From: an uncultured Oscillospiraceae bacterium
GTDB lineage: Bacteria; Bacillota; Clostridia; Oscillospirales; Acutalibacteraceae
Direction of reading: 5' to 3'
Assembly (NCBI GenBank): GCA_900543795.1
Contig: UQSH01000031.1
Coordinates: 1-20,368, forward strand
DNA length: 20,368 nucleotides
Below the pieces are notes generated by a model. It was not told where the DNA came from. It saw only the letters and a list, made by a program, of their open reading frames with translations, and ran no database searches. Every line of letters starts with the position of its first letter. The stretch's first letter is position 1. Of this stretch, positions 1-7,036 are shown one piece after another. Both the position numbers and the translations under genes were made by a program.

Positions 1-2
1 TG

Positions 3-86
3 ACGGGTTCGGATTATTACCGTTACCCTAAGGGGCAGCCGTATAATTCAAAATTTATTCGGCAGCCCTTTTGCAGTTTTATATAA
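3..86 (+). CDS. Possible 3' end of an upstream gene (partial)
   Basis: An open frame enters from the left edge and runs 27 codons to a TAA at 84-86, just before the gatC ribosome binding site. The end of the peptide (…QPFCSFI) matches no family I recognise. Codon choice is compatible with the neighbours, and the spacing to gatC would suit a co-transcribed upstream gene. The fragment is too short to prove coding, and the other two forward frames give no better candidate. It may simply be the gatC leader. Confidence 0.3.
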   Translation, partial: TGSDYYRYPKGQPYNSKFIRQPFCSFI

Positions 87-110
87 AAAATGTTTGGAGG
101 ATAAACGGTA

Positions 111-398
111 ATGCAGATTACTCCCGATTTAATTAAATATCTTGAATCGCTTGCCCGTATCAATCTCAGCGAGGAAGAGGAAAAAACGGTTGGTGCGCAG
201 CTGCAGGATATTTTAACATATATTGATATGCTCAACGAGCTTGACACGCAGGGCGTTGAGGCAATGAGCCATTCGTTTCCGCTTAACAATGTTTTCAGAA
301 AAGACGAGGTTAAGCCCTCTATGGCTCCCGAAGAAATTGTTGCAAACGCACCTGAAAGTCAGGACGGTGCCTTTGTTGTGCCCAAAACGGTTGATTGA
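111..398 (+). CDS. gatC: Asp-tRNA(Asn)/Glu-tRNA(Gln) amidotransferase subunit C
   Basis: This is the small scaffold subunit of the GatCAB transamidosome. It wraps around the GatA-GatB interface and stabilises the complex that converts Glu-tRNA(Gln) to Gln-tRNA(Gln), and Asp-tRNA(Asn) to Asn-tRNA(Asn), in the cytoplasm. At 95 residues it has the family's normal length. The N-terminal segment (ITPDLIKYLESLARINLSEEE) is the usual GatC opening helix; the middle carries the HSFPLNNVFRKDEV stretch and the C-terminus the typical APESQDGAFVVPKTV ending. The ATG at 111 is preceded by TTGGAGGA (95-102). It is the first gene of gatC-gatA-gatB, and gatA starts 13 bases after its stop. No promoter is visible inside the window, so transcription probably starts further left. 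Confidence 0.95.
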   Translation: MQITPDLIKYLESLARINLSEEEEKTVGAQLQDILTYIDMLNELDTQGVEAMSHSFPLNNVFRKDEVKPSMAPEEIVANAPESQDGAFVVPKTVD

Positions 399-411
399 GG
401 AGGAATAGCTG

Positions 412-1878
412 ATGGAAATTTATGAATTATCTGCTCTTGAAACCGCTAAGCTTATAAAGAACGGAGAAATAACTGCCGTTGAAGCAGTTGAAGCCGTTGC
501 AAAAAGCATAGAGGCAAGGGACGAAAAATTTAATTGCTACACAAGCTTTGATAAGGCTTCTGCACTTGAAAAGGCAGAGGCGGTACAAAAGCGTATAAAC
601 GCAGGGGAGGAGCCTTCGGTTCTTGCAGGCGTTCCTGTTGCAATTAAGGATAATATATGCACAAAGGGCGAGGTAACCTCCTGTGCGTCAAAAATTCTTT
701 ATAACTTTAAGCCGCCGTATAATGCAACCGTTATTAATAAGCTTAACGAAGCAGGCATTGTTCCGTGCGGAAAGGTTAATATGGACGAGTTCGCAATGGG
801 CTCAACAACCGAAACCTCCTTTTACGGTGCAACAAGAAATCCGTGGAACACCGAAAGAGTTCCCGGAGGCTCATCAGGCGGCGCCGCTGCTTCTGTGGCG
901 GCTGATGAAAGCATTATCGCTCTCGGCTCGGATACGGGCGGATCAATCCGTCAGCCCTGCTCCTTCTGCGGTGTAACGGGCTTAAAGCCAACCTACGGTG
1001 CCGTTTCCCGTTACGGTCTTATCGCTTATGCTTCGTCGCTTGATCAAATAGGGCCTATCGGCAAAAATGCGCTTGATGTTGCCGCAATGTTTTCCGTTAT
1101 CAGCGGAAAGGATGAAAAGGATGCAACCTCCGTTTCTCCAAAGCCCTTTACTCTTGATGATATTAAAAACGCAAAGGATTTAAAGGGTGTTAAGGTTGGT
1201 ATTCCGTCCGATTATTTCGGCGAGGGAATTAACGAAGAGGTTGCAAAATGCGTTATGGCAGCGGCAGAGGCTCTTAAAGCTCTCGGCGCAGAGGTTGAGG
1301 AGTTCTCAATGCCGATAGTTAAGTATGCAATTCCAACATATTATATTATCGCATGCGCAGAGGCTTGCTCAAACCTTTCAAGGTTTGACGGCATTAAATA
1401 CGGCTATAAATCTCCCGAGGCGGATAATTTGCGTGATGTTTATATTAAATCCCGCTCTGAGGGCTTCGGTATGGAGGTTAAAAAGCGTATAATGCTCGGC
1501 AACTTCGTGCTTTCAAGCGGATATTTTGACGCTTATTATAATAAAGCGCTTAAAGCAAAGGGGCTTATTGTTAAGGCGTTTAACGAGGCGTTTGAGAAAT
1601 ATGATTTTCTTCTCGGCCCCGTTGCTCCCACAACAGCTCTTAAAATCGGCGAGGGACTCAGTGATCCGCTTGCTATGTATCTCGGCGATATTTATACGGT
1701 TATGATTAATATTGCAGGCTTGCCGTCGCTTGCTCTTCCTTGCGGCTTTGATAAGGATAATATGCCGATAGGAATGCAGCTAATCGGCAGACCGTTTGAG
1801 GAAGGAACAATTCTTTCGGCAGGCAATGCTTATCAAAGCATAACCGATTATCACAAAAAGAAGCCAATTTTGGATTAA
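412..1878 (+). CDS. gatA: Asp-tRNA(Asn)/Glu-tRNA(Gln) amidotransferase subunit A
   Basis: This is the glutaminase subunit of GatCAB: an amidase-signature enzyme that hydrolyses glutamine and channels the ammonia to GatB. The Ser-cisSer-Lys triad is intact. K79 lies in VAIKD, S154 in the PGGSSGG loop (151-157) and S178 in GSDTGGSIRQP (172-182); these positions coincide with the triad numbering I recall for Staphylococcus aureus GatA (K79, S154, S178). The length of 488 residues is normal. The start is set by a strong GAGGAGG at about 396-402 that overlaps the gatC stop codon, so translation of the two subunits is probably coupled. The gene ends 14 bases before gatB. The identification is secure; whether the complex serves Gln-tRNA, Asn-tRNA or both depends on which aminoacyl-tRNA synthetases the genome carries, which is not visible here. 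Confidence 0.97.
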   Translation: MEIYELSALETAKLIKNGEITAVEAVEAVAKSIEARDEKFNCYTSFDKASALEKAEAVQKRINAGEEPSVLAGVPVAIKDNICTKGEVTSCASKILYNFKPPYNATVINKLNEAGIVPCGKVNMDEFAMGSTTETSFYGATRNPWNTERVPGGSSGGAAASVAADESIIALGSDTGGSIRQPCSFCGVTGLKPTYGAVSRYGLIAYASSLDQIGPIGKNALDVAAMFSVISGKDEKDATSVSPKPFTLDDIKNAKDLKGVKVGIPSDYFGEGINEEVAKCVMAAAEALKALGAEVEEFSMPIVKYAIPTYYIIACAEACSNLSRFDGIKYGYKSPEADNLRDVYIKSRSEGFGMEVKKRIMLGNFVLSSGYFDAYYNKALKAKGLIVKAFNEAFEKYDFLLGPVAPTTALKIGEGLSDPLAMYLGDIYTVMINIAGLPSLALPCGFDKDNMPIGMQLIGRPFEEGTILSAGNAYQSITDYHKKKPILD

Positions 1879-1892
1879 GGAGGTAACTCAAT

Positions 1893-3326
1893 ATGGAATA
1901 TTCAACCGTCTGCGGTCTTGAGGTTCATACCGAGCTTGCCACCGCAACCAAAATTTTCTGCTCCTGCTCAACGGAATTCGGCGGAGAGCCTAACACGCAT
2001 GTTTGCGAAATCTGCTCCGGTATGCCGGGCACGCTTCCCGTTCTTAATGAAAGGGTGCTTGAATTTGCAGTAAGAACAGGTCTTGCAACAAACTGCGAAA
2101 TAACAATGTATAATAAGTTTGACAGAAAAAATTATTTCTATCCCGATTTGCCGAAGGCTTATCAGATAAGTCAGCTTTATCTGCCGATTTGCAGAAACGG
2201 ATATATCGAAATAAACGATAGTATTAACGGTGGCAAAAAGAAGGTTAGAATCCATGAAATTCATATGGAGGAGGACGCCGGCAAGCTTGTTCACGATGAG
2301 TGGTCGGATTGCACACTTGTAAACTATAACCGCTGCGGAGTTCCGCTTCTTGAAATTGTTTCGGAGCCCGATATTGCCTCGGCAGATGAGGCGGTTGAAT
2401 ATGTTGAAAAGCTTCGTGCAATTCTTCAATTCTGTGGTGTTTCCGATTGCAAAATGCAGGAGGGCTCATTGCGTGCCGATGTTAATGTTTCTGTTATGGA
2501 AAAGGGCTCAAAGGAGTTTGGCACAAGAACGGAAATGAAAAACATTAACTCGTTTAAGGCTATTCATAATGCCGTTGAATGCGAGGCGCAGCGTCAGATA
2601 GAAATTATTGAGGACGGCGGAAGTGTTGTTCAGGAAACACGCCGTTGGGACGACACAAAGGGCGTTTCCTATGCAATGAGAAGCAAGGAGGACGCACAGG
2701 ATTATAAGTATTTCCCGGATCCCGATTTGCCTCCCGTTTTGCTCACTGATGAATATGTTGAGAATATAAAAGCATCTCTTCCCGAGCTTCCCGAGGCAAA
2801 GAAAGAGCGTTATATGACGGAATTTAAGCTTTCGGAATATGACACCTCTATGATTTGCTCCTCGGTTGCTTATGTTAAGCTTTTTGAACGCACCGTTGAA
2901 ATAACAGGCAACCCGAAGGACAGTGCAAACTGGATTATGGGCGAGCTTATGAAAATGCTTAACGATACTCAAACACTCCCCGAAAATATGAGCTTTCGTG
3001 CAGAGTCGCTCGGCGAAATCATCAATATGCTTAACAGTAATAAGATAAGCAGAGATTCGGCTAAAAAGGTGTTTGCCGCCGTGTTTACTGATGATGTTAT
3101 CCCTGCCGATTATGTTAAGGAAAATGATATGGAAACGGTTTCCGACACGGGCGCAATCAAGGCCGTAATCGAAGATGTTATCGCTTCAAATCAAAAGGCT
3201 GTTGATGAGTATAAGGAGGGAAAGGAAAAATCCTTCAATTTCCTTATCGGTCAGTCAATGCGTGCTCTAAAAGGCAAGGCTCCCGCCGCAGAGGTAACAA
3301 AAATCCTCAAGGAAATTTTAGGCTAA
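1893..3326 (+). CDS. gatB: Asp-tRNA(Asn)/Glu-tRNA(Gln) amidotransferase subunit B
   Basis: This is the tRNA-binding and kinase/amidation subunit of GatCAB. It phosphorylates the side-chain carboxylate of the misacylated tRNA using ATP and then transfers ammonia delivered from GatA. The N-terminal catalytic domain opens with the typical CGLEVHTEL segment, followed by four zinc-ligand cysteines (C23, C25, C38, C41). The middle holds conserved stretches such as RCGVPLLEIVSEPD and SLRADVNVS. The last 150 or so residues form the helical/YqeY tail domain that contacts the tRNA. The length of 477 residues is normal. An AAGGAGGT lies just upstream of the ATG. It is the last gene of the operon and is followed within a few bases by a strong terminator. 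No irregularity was seen. Confidence 0.97.
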   Translation: MEYSTVCGLEVHTELATATKIFCSCSTEFGGEPNTHVCEICSGMPGTLPVLNERVLEFAVRTGLATNCEITMYNKFDRKNYFYPDLPKAYQISQLYLPICRNGYIEINDSINGGKKKVRIHEIHMEEDAGKLVHDEWSDCTLVNYNRCGVPLLEIVSEPDIASADEAVEYVEKLRAILQFCGVSDCKMQEGSLRADVNVSVMEKGSKEFGTRTEMKNINSFKAIHNAVECEAQRQIEIIEDGGSVVQETRRWDDTKGVSYAMRSKEDAQDYKYFPDPDLPPVLLTDEYVENIKASLPELPEAKKERYMTEFKLSEYDTSMICSSVAYVKLFERTVEITGNPKDSANWIMGELMKMLNDTQTLPENMSFRAESLGEIINMLNSNKISRDSAKKVFAAVFTDDVIPADYVKENDMETVSDTGAIKAVIEDVIASNQKAVDEYKEGKEKSFNFLIGQSMRALKGKAPAAEVTKILKEILG

Positions 3327-3331
3327 GCTTA

Positions 3332-3371
3332 AAAAATACCCGTTTGATTTTTTCAAACGGGTATTTTTTTG
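3332..3371 (+). terminator. Rho-independent terminator after gatB
   Basis: A perfect 13-bp stem (3336-3348 with 3354-3366) encloses a short T-rich loop. It is preceded by an A-run and followed by a run of Ts to 3371. It begins about 6 bases after the gatB stop. Because of the flanking A and T tracts it could also act on the other strand, but no minus-strand gene ends there. Confidence 0.9.
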
Positions 3372-3460
3372 TGTAAAATGAAGGGAAGCATAAAATCCGG
3401 TAAATTTCAAGTCTTGTTTTTCGTTTCATTATGCGGTATATAGTATAATGAGGTGATTTT

Positions 3461-3997
3461 ATGTTTAATAACGAAAAAATTTGTATCAGCCCAAATGAAT
3501 GTGCAAAAAGCATTTACTGTCTGCGCTCGCTCGATGTTGCCGTATTGATAGGCGCCCGTCAGTATCTTGCCGTTGAAAGCGATTATGCGTTTCTCTCCGC
3601 AAGAAACATATCGGTTAAATATTTCTTTGCAAAGTCATTTGAAAGCATTGGCTACGGTGCGGAAAATTCCTGCTTAAAGGGATTTAATGCGGGCACGGTA
3701 ACATTTGCCGGTGCGTTTGGCATAACCGATTGCAATAAAAAGGAATTTGAGCGTCGTGTTCGTGCGTTAAGCATTTTGCTTTGCAGCTCAAGCTCGTTTG
3801 TTTTTGATTATTGCGAGGGCGAATATCGGTATTCGTACATAAGTGATATTTTGAGCTTATGCGGCTTTCGCATTTATGAGCATTTAATGTCAGGGCGTAT
3901 GAATAATAATTATTTATATGATTATAATATAAGAAACCCTAAAAGGCAGATAAAGGTTTCCGATGATTTCAGGCTTGTATTAGCCGTTAAAAAATAA
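3461..3997 (+). CDS. Possibly degenerate LCMT-like class I methyltransferase
   Basis: This is a 178-residue protein with no certain assignment. The second half follows the layout of leucine-carboxyl-methyltransferase-like (COG3315-type) SAM methyltransferases as I remember them: a TVTFAGAFGIT strand and turn (about residues 79-89), a helix, an SFVFDY strand (about 112-117), then a CGFRIYEHL segment and a final strand ending in LAVKK. The first half lacks the glycine-rich SAM-binding loop (GAGLDTF-type) expected after the GARQY segment (residues 32-36); ESDYAF stands there instead. It is also shorter than the usual 200-280 residues. It may therefore be a pseudoenzyme or a diverged member. The ATG follows AGGTGA at 3451-3456. 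It is monocistronic, lying between the gatB terminator and the GH13 gene. That it is a gene is fairly sure; the family is moderately sure; the substrate is unknown. Confidence 0.6.
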   Translation: MFNNEKICISPNECAKSIYCLRSLDVAVLIGARQYLAVESDYAFLSARNISVKYFFAKSFESIGYGAENSCLKGFNAGTVTFAGAFGITDCNKKEFERRVRALSILLCSSSSFVFDYCEGEYRYSYISDILSLCGFRIYEHLMSGRMNNNYLYDYNIRNPKRQIKVSDDFRLVLAVKK

Positions 3998-4020
3998 TAA
4001 CGTTTATTTGAATTAGACTG

Positions 4021-4047
4021 TTCACGGCGATGTGTTTGTGCTATAAT
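4021..4047 (+). promoter_or_regulatory. Probable sigma-A promoter for the GH13 gene (extended -10)
   Basis: TATAAT at 4042-4047 is preceded by TG plus one base (4039-4041), a textbook extended -10 element. The -35 region is weak: TTCACG at 4021-4026 with 15-bp spacing is the best match. The initiation point would be about 35 bases upstream of the GH13 start, leaving room for the AAGGGGGT ribosome site at 4073-4080. Confidence 0.55.
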
Positions 4048-4088
4048 TAAATAAAGAATCGTAATCACTTTTAAGGGGGTAAATTTTT

Positions 4089-5741
4089 ATGAAGGAATGG
4101 TATAAAAACGCAGTCGTTTATCAAATTTGGCCTCGTTCGTTTTGCGACGGAAACGGCGACGGTATCGGAGATTTGCAGGGCGTTCTCGATAAAATGGATT
4201 ATCTTGAGGATTTGGGAATCAACTGTATTTGGTTTTCGCCGCTGTATCCGTCTCCGAATGCCGATTTCGGCTATGATATTTCGGATTATAAGAACATAAA
4301 TCCCGAATACGGAGATTTGGATTTGTTCAAAAGGGTGCTTGATGAGGCACACAGCAGAGGCATAAGGGTTATTATGGACCTTGTTGTTAATCACACCTCT
4401 GATGAACACAAATGGTTTATCGAATCGCAAAATCCCGATTCGCCGTATCACGATTATTATTTTTGGCGAAAGGGAAAGGGAAAAAGACCTCCAAACAACT
4501 GGCTTTCCTGCTTTGAGGGAGGCGCTTGGGAATATAACGAGGGGCTTGATGAATATTATCTTCATGTTTTTGCAAAGAAACAGCCGGATTTAAACCACGA
4601 CAACCCAAAGGTTCGTGAAGAGGTTAAGGATATTATGCGCTTTTGGCTTGATATGGGGGTTGACGGATTTAGAGAGGATGTTATAACCTTTATATCGAAA
4701 AAGGAGGGACTTCCAAACGGATTTCCGATTCCATCAGCCTGCGGAATTGAAAATTATATGGATGGTCCCAATATCCACGAATATTTGCAGGAATACAGAG
4801 CAGTAACGGATAATTACGACTGCTTCACCGTCGGCGAGGCACCTATGATGACTCCTGAAAAGGCGCTGAAATATATTGATGAAGGCCATAAGGAGCTTGA
4901 TTTAATGTTTCACTTTCAGCATATGGAAGCCGATTGCTTTATAATGGATTTCTTTCAAACTAAGTTTAATCTTAAAAAAATGAAGCGTGCCTTTTCCTCT
5001 TGGCAGGAAAAGATAAACGGTAAAGCGTGGAACACTCTTTATATTGAAAATCACGATCATCCGCGAATTATTTCCCGCTACGGAAGCGAAAAATACAGAA
5101 CCGAATCAGGCAAAATGCTTGCAAATATGTTTATGCTTCAACAGGGCACACCGTTTATTTATCAGGGCCAGGAGCTCGGAATGGTCAACACTCGCCTAAA
5201 CAGCCTTGATGAGTATGCCGATTGCTTTGTTAAGAATAACTATGCAGTAGGAATGAAAATGCACCTCGGAGAAAAGCGTTGCTTTGAAAATGCCGTTAAA
5301 TCAACAAGGGATAACTCACGAACTCCCGTTCAATGGGATTCAACTGAAAATGCCGGCTTTTCAACAGGAGCTCCGTGGTTCCCCGTAAATAAGAATTATA
5401 AAGAGATAAACGCTCGTGCAGAGGCGGAAAATCCAAACTCCATTTTAAATCATTATAAGGCGTTAATCAAATTCAAAAAGGAAAATGAGGTTGCAATTTA
5501 CGGCGACTATAAAGAGCATTATAAAAATTCCGATAAGCTTTTTGTTTTTGAAAGAAATTATAACGGCAAGCGTCTGCTTGTTATAAATTCGTTCACGGAG
5601 GAAAATGTTGCCTTTGAGGCTCCAAAGGGCTTTAATCTTGAAGAGGGAAAAGCGATTTTGTGTAATTATGAAAATCCAACCGTTCAAAATAACGGCTTCA
5701 AAACCCGTCCGTATGAAACAAGAGTTTATGTTTTCGATTAA
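4089..5741 (+). CDS. GH13 alpha-glucosidase, oligo-1,6-glucosidase (isomaltase) type
   Basis: This is a cytoplasmic glycoside hydrolase of family GH13 (subfamily 31 type) that releases glucose from the non-reducing end of short alpha-glucosides. The 550-residue length is normal and there is no signal peptide. It has the N-terminal YQIWPRSF segment, a DGNGDGIGD calcium-type loop (20-28) and the DLVVNH region (97-102). The predicted catalytic residues are D197 (nucleophile, in GFREDV), E250 (acid/base, in FTVGEA) and D323 (stabiliser, in ENHDHPR). The residue after the nucleophile is V198; in this family valine there is associated with alpha-1,6 activity, whereas maltases usually carry a small or polar residue. 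H324 stands where most relatives have Gln (NHDQPR). Trehalose-6-phosphate hydrolase cannot be excluded from sequence alone, but no phosphotransferase genes are nearby. It is a single-gene unit. Confidence 0.88.
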   Translation: MKEWYKNAVVYQIWPRSFCDGNGDGIGDLQGVLDKMDYLEDLGINCIWFSPLYPSPNADFGYDISDYKNINPEYGDLDLFKRVLDEAHSRGIRVIMDLVVNHTSDEHKWFIESQNPDSPYHDYYFWRKGKGKRPPNNWLSCFEGGAWEYNEGLDEYYLHVFAKKQPDLNHDNPKVREEVKDIMRFWLDMGVDGFREDVITFISKKEGLPNGFPIPSACGIENYMDGPNIHEYLQEYRAVTDNYDCFTVGEAPMMTPEKALKYIDEGHKELDLMFHFQHMEADCFIMDFFQTKFNLKKMKRAFSSWQEKINGKAWNTLYIENHDHPRIISRYGSEKYRTESGKMLANMFMLQQGTPFIYQGQELGMVNTRLNSLDEYADCFVKNNYAVGMKMHLGEKRCFENAVKSTRDNSRTPVQWDSTENAGFSTGAPWFPVNKNYKEINARAEAENPNSILNHYKALIKFKKENEVAIYGDYKEHYKNSDKLFVFERNYNGKRLLVINSFTEENVAFEAPKGFNLEEGKAILCNYENPTVQNNGFKTRPYETRVYVFD

Positions 5742-5778
5742 AATTTAATAAATAATATTACATACAAAATAATTATAC

Positions 5779-5813
5779 ACACCTCGGTTAAAATAATACC
5801 GAGGTGTTTTTTT
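5779..5813 (+). terminator. Terminator hairpin after GH13 whose 3' arm carries the spoVAD ribosome site
   Basis: A perfect 10-bp stem (ACACCTCGGT 5779-5788 with 5798-5807) and a 9-base loop are followed by seven Ts (5807-5813). This is a classic intrinsic terminator for the GH13 gene. The right arm contains GAGGTG (5801-5806), which sits 8 bases before the spoVAD ATG at 5815, the proper spacing for an SD. In the folded state this SD is fully paired. There is no other SD candidate for spoVAD. Confidence 0.85.
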
Positions 5814-5814
5814 A

Positions 5815-6816
5815 ATGAATTTTTTAGGAAAAACGGCAGTTTTCAGCAATCCGCCCGTTATAACGGGCTTTGCGGGAGTCTGCGGTAAAAAAGAGGGAGA
5901 AGGACCTCTTGCAAAGGATTTTGACGAAATTTTTGAAGATACAACCATGGGCGGTCAGTCGTATGAGCTTGCAGAGTCGGCTCTGCTCAATAAGGCGATA
6001 GTGCGCTCGCTCGATAATGCTCAAACGGCAACCTCGGATGTCAATTTTATTTTGTGCGGAGATTTACTCAATCAGTGTATGGGAAGCGCGTTTGCCGTTA
6101 AGGATTTGAACATTGCAACGATAGGCTTGTTCGGCGCATGCTCAACAATGGCGCTCTCGCTCGCAACAGGCGCAATGCTGACAGACGGCGGAGCCTCCTG
6201 CGTTGTTGCGGCAACATCAAGCCATTTCTGCTCGTCGGAAAGGCAGTTTCGCTTTCCGCTTGAATACGGCGGACAAAGACCTCCAACAGCGCAGTGGACG
6301 GTAACAGGCGCAGGCAGTGCGGTTATTAAGCGCGTCGGAAGCGGTATAAAAATCAAAGCCGTTTCTATCGGTACAATCTGCGATATGGGCATAACCGATG
6401 CAAATAATATGGGTGCCGCCATGGCGCCTGCGGCTGAAAAAACCATATTTGAATTTTTAAGAGATACAAACACAACCGTTAACGATTACGATTTGATATT
6501 AACAGGCGATTTGGGCTATACGGGCTCAGAGCTTTTATATGAGCTTTTTGAAAAGGAGCACAAAGTCAGCCTGCGCAAAAAGCATAACGATTGCGGGCTG
6601 ATGATTTTTGATTTGAAGGAGCAGGATGTAAACAGCGGCGGCTCGGGATGCGGTTGCAGTGCATCTGTGCTTTGCTCGCATATTATGAAGCGAATGAAAA
6701 AGGGAGAGCTTAAAAGGGTGCTTTTTGTTGCAACGGGTGCACTTATGTCGCCAACAACAAGTAAGCAGGGAAGCCCTATCCCATCGGTTGCACACGCAGT
6801 TCTTTTGGAGGCATAG
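5815..6816 (+). CDS. spoVAD: Stage V sporulation protein AD (dipicolinate-binding, thiolase-fold)
   Basis: SpoVAD is the soluble component of the SpoVA channel, which moves Ca-dipicolinic acid into the developing forespore and out at germination; in Bacillus it binds dipicolinate directly. The protein has the family's normal length (333 residues) and thiolase-like fold. It opens with the characteristic GKTAVFSNPPVI segment, then KKEGEGPL (25-32) and TMGGQSYELAE. It has the GLFGACSTMAL turn (C109 at the thiolase-cysteine position) and the ERQFRFPLEYGGQRPP block (142-157). The start at 5815 fits the family N-terminus exactly, so it is retained even though the SD lies inside a terminator hairpin. 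Normally spoVAC precedes and spoVAE follows; here neither is adjacent. A small membrane-protein gene begins 2 bases after the stop. The family is certain; how it is transcribed is not clear. Confidence 0.95.
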   Translation: MNFLGKTAVFSNPPVITGFAGVCGKKEGEGPLAKDFDEIFEDTTMGGQSYELAESALLNKAIVRSLDNAQTATSDVNFILCGDLLNQCMGSAFAVKDLNIATIGLFGACSTMALSLATGAMLTDGGASCVVAATSSHFCSSERQFRFPLEYGGQRPPTAQWTVTGAGSAVIKRVGSGIKIKAVSIGTICDMGITDANNMGAAMAPAAEKTIFEFLRDTNTTVNDYDLILTGDLGYTGSELLYELFEKEHKVSLRKKHNDCGLMIFDLKEQDVNSGGSGCGCSASVLCSHIMKRMKKGELKRVLFVATGALMSPTTSKQGSPIPSVAHAVLLEA

Positions 6817-6818
6817 GA

Positions 6819-6998
6819 ATGAATTTGAAAAACAATATAAGGGTTATCGGCACCTTTCAAAATGTTGTGAATGCACTTTACACGGTTATAACTGTTGTTC
6901 GAATTGTTGCGGTGCTTTTTCTGATTTTGCAAACCGTTGTACTCCTCGCATCTCCCGATAAAAGCTAAACCTATGCACAATCAGGGACTGTCCCTGAT
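6819..6998 (+). CDS. Small single-TM protein (59 aa) translationally linked to spoVAD
   Basis: An ATG at 6819 lies 7 bases after a perfect GGAGG (6807-6811) that sits in the last codons of spoVAD, a typical coupled arrangement. The predicted 59-residue protein has a basic N-terminus (MNLKNNIRV) and one long hydrophobic segment (about residues 18-45, ending …TVVLLAS), then a short basic tail. It matches no family I recognise and is not SpoVAE, which is found elsewhere in the window. Its stop codon (6996-6998) falls inside the large palindrome that terminates the opposing gene, so the last 12 or so residues may be variable. Coding is supported by the SD and the membrane-like composition only. 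Confidence 0.55.
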
Positions 6999-7009
6999 TA
7001 TACATAGGC
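6960..7009 (-). terminator. Long palindrome, terminator of the GTPase-NYN gene
   Basis: An 18-bp inverted repeat (6971-6988 with 6992-7009) has a 3-base loop. The two arms differ at two positions that become G-U pairs in minus-strand RNA but A-C mismatches in plus-strand RNA, so the hairpin is built for the minus strand. A T-rich stretch follows on that strand (down to about 6960). It lies about 28 bases beyond the stop of the minus-strand gene. The core AATCAGGGA-CTG-TCCCTGATT is a perfect palindrome. Confidence 0.75.
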
Positions 7010-7036
7010 TTAAAATCGAAAAATGCAAATAGTATA

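Noticed and set aside
1968..2972. Long minus-strand open frames inside gatB (154 codons each)
   Set aside because: They are antisense to a clearly conserved gene, have no SD, and give low-complexity products; they arise from its codon bias.
3444..3449. TATAAT as the promoter of the methyltransferase-like gene
   Set aside because: It ends 11 bases before the ATG, so transcription would start inside or after the ribosome site; there is also no good -35.
5742..5778. Forespore sigma-factor promoter for spoVAD
   Set aside because: CATACAA at 5761 resembles a sigma-G -10, but no GHATR-like -35 sits at the right distance; the match is no better than chance in AT-rich DNA.
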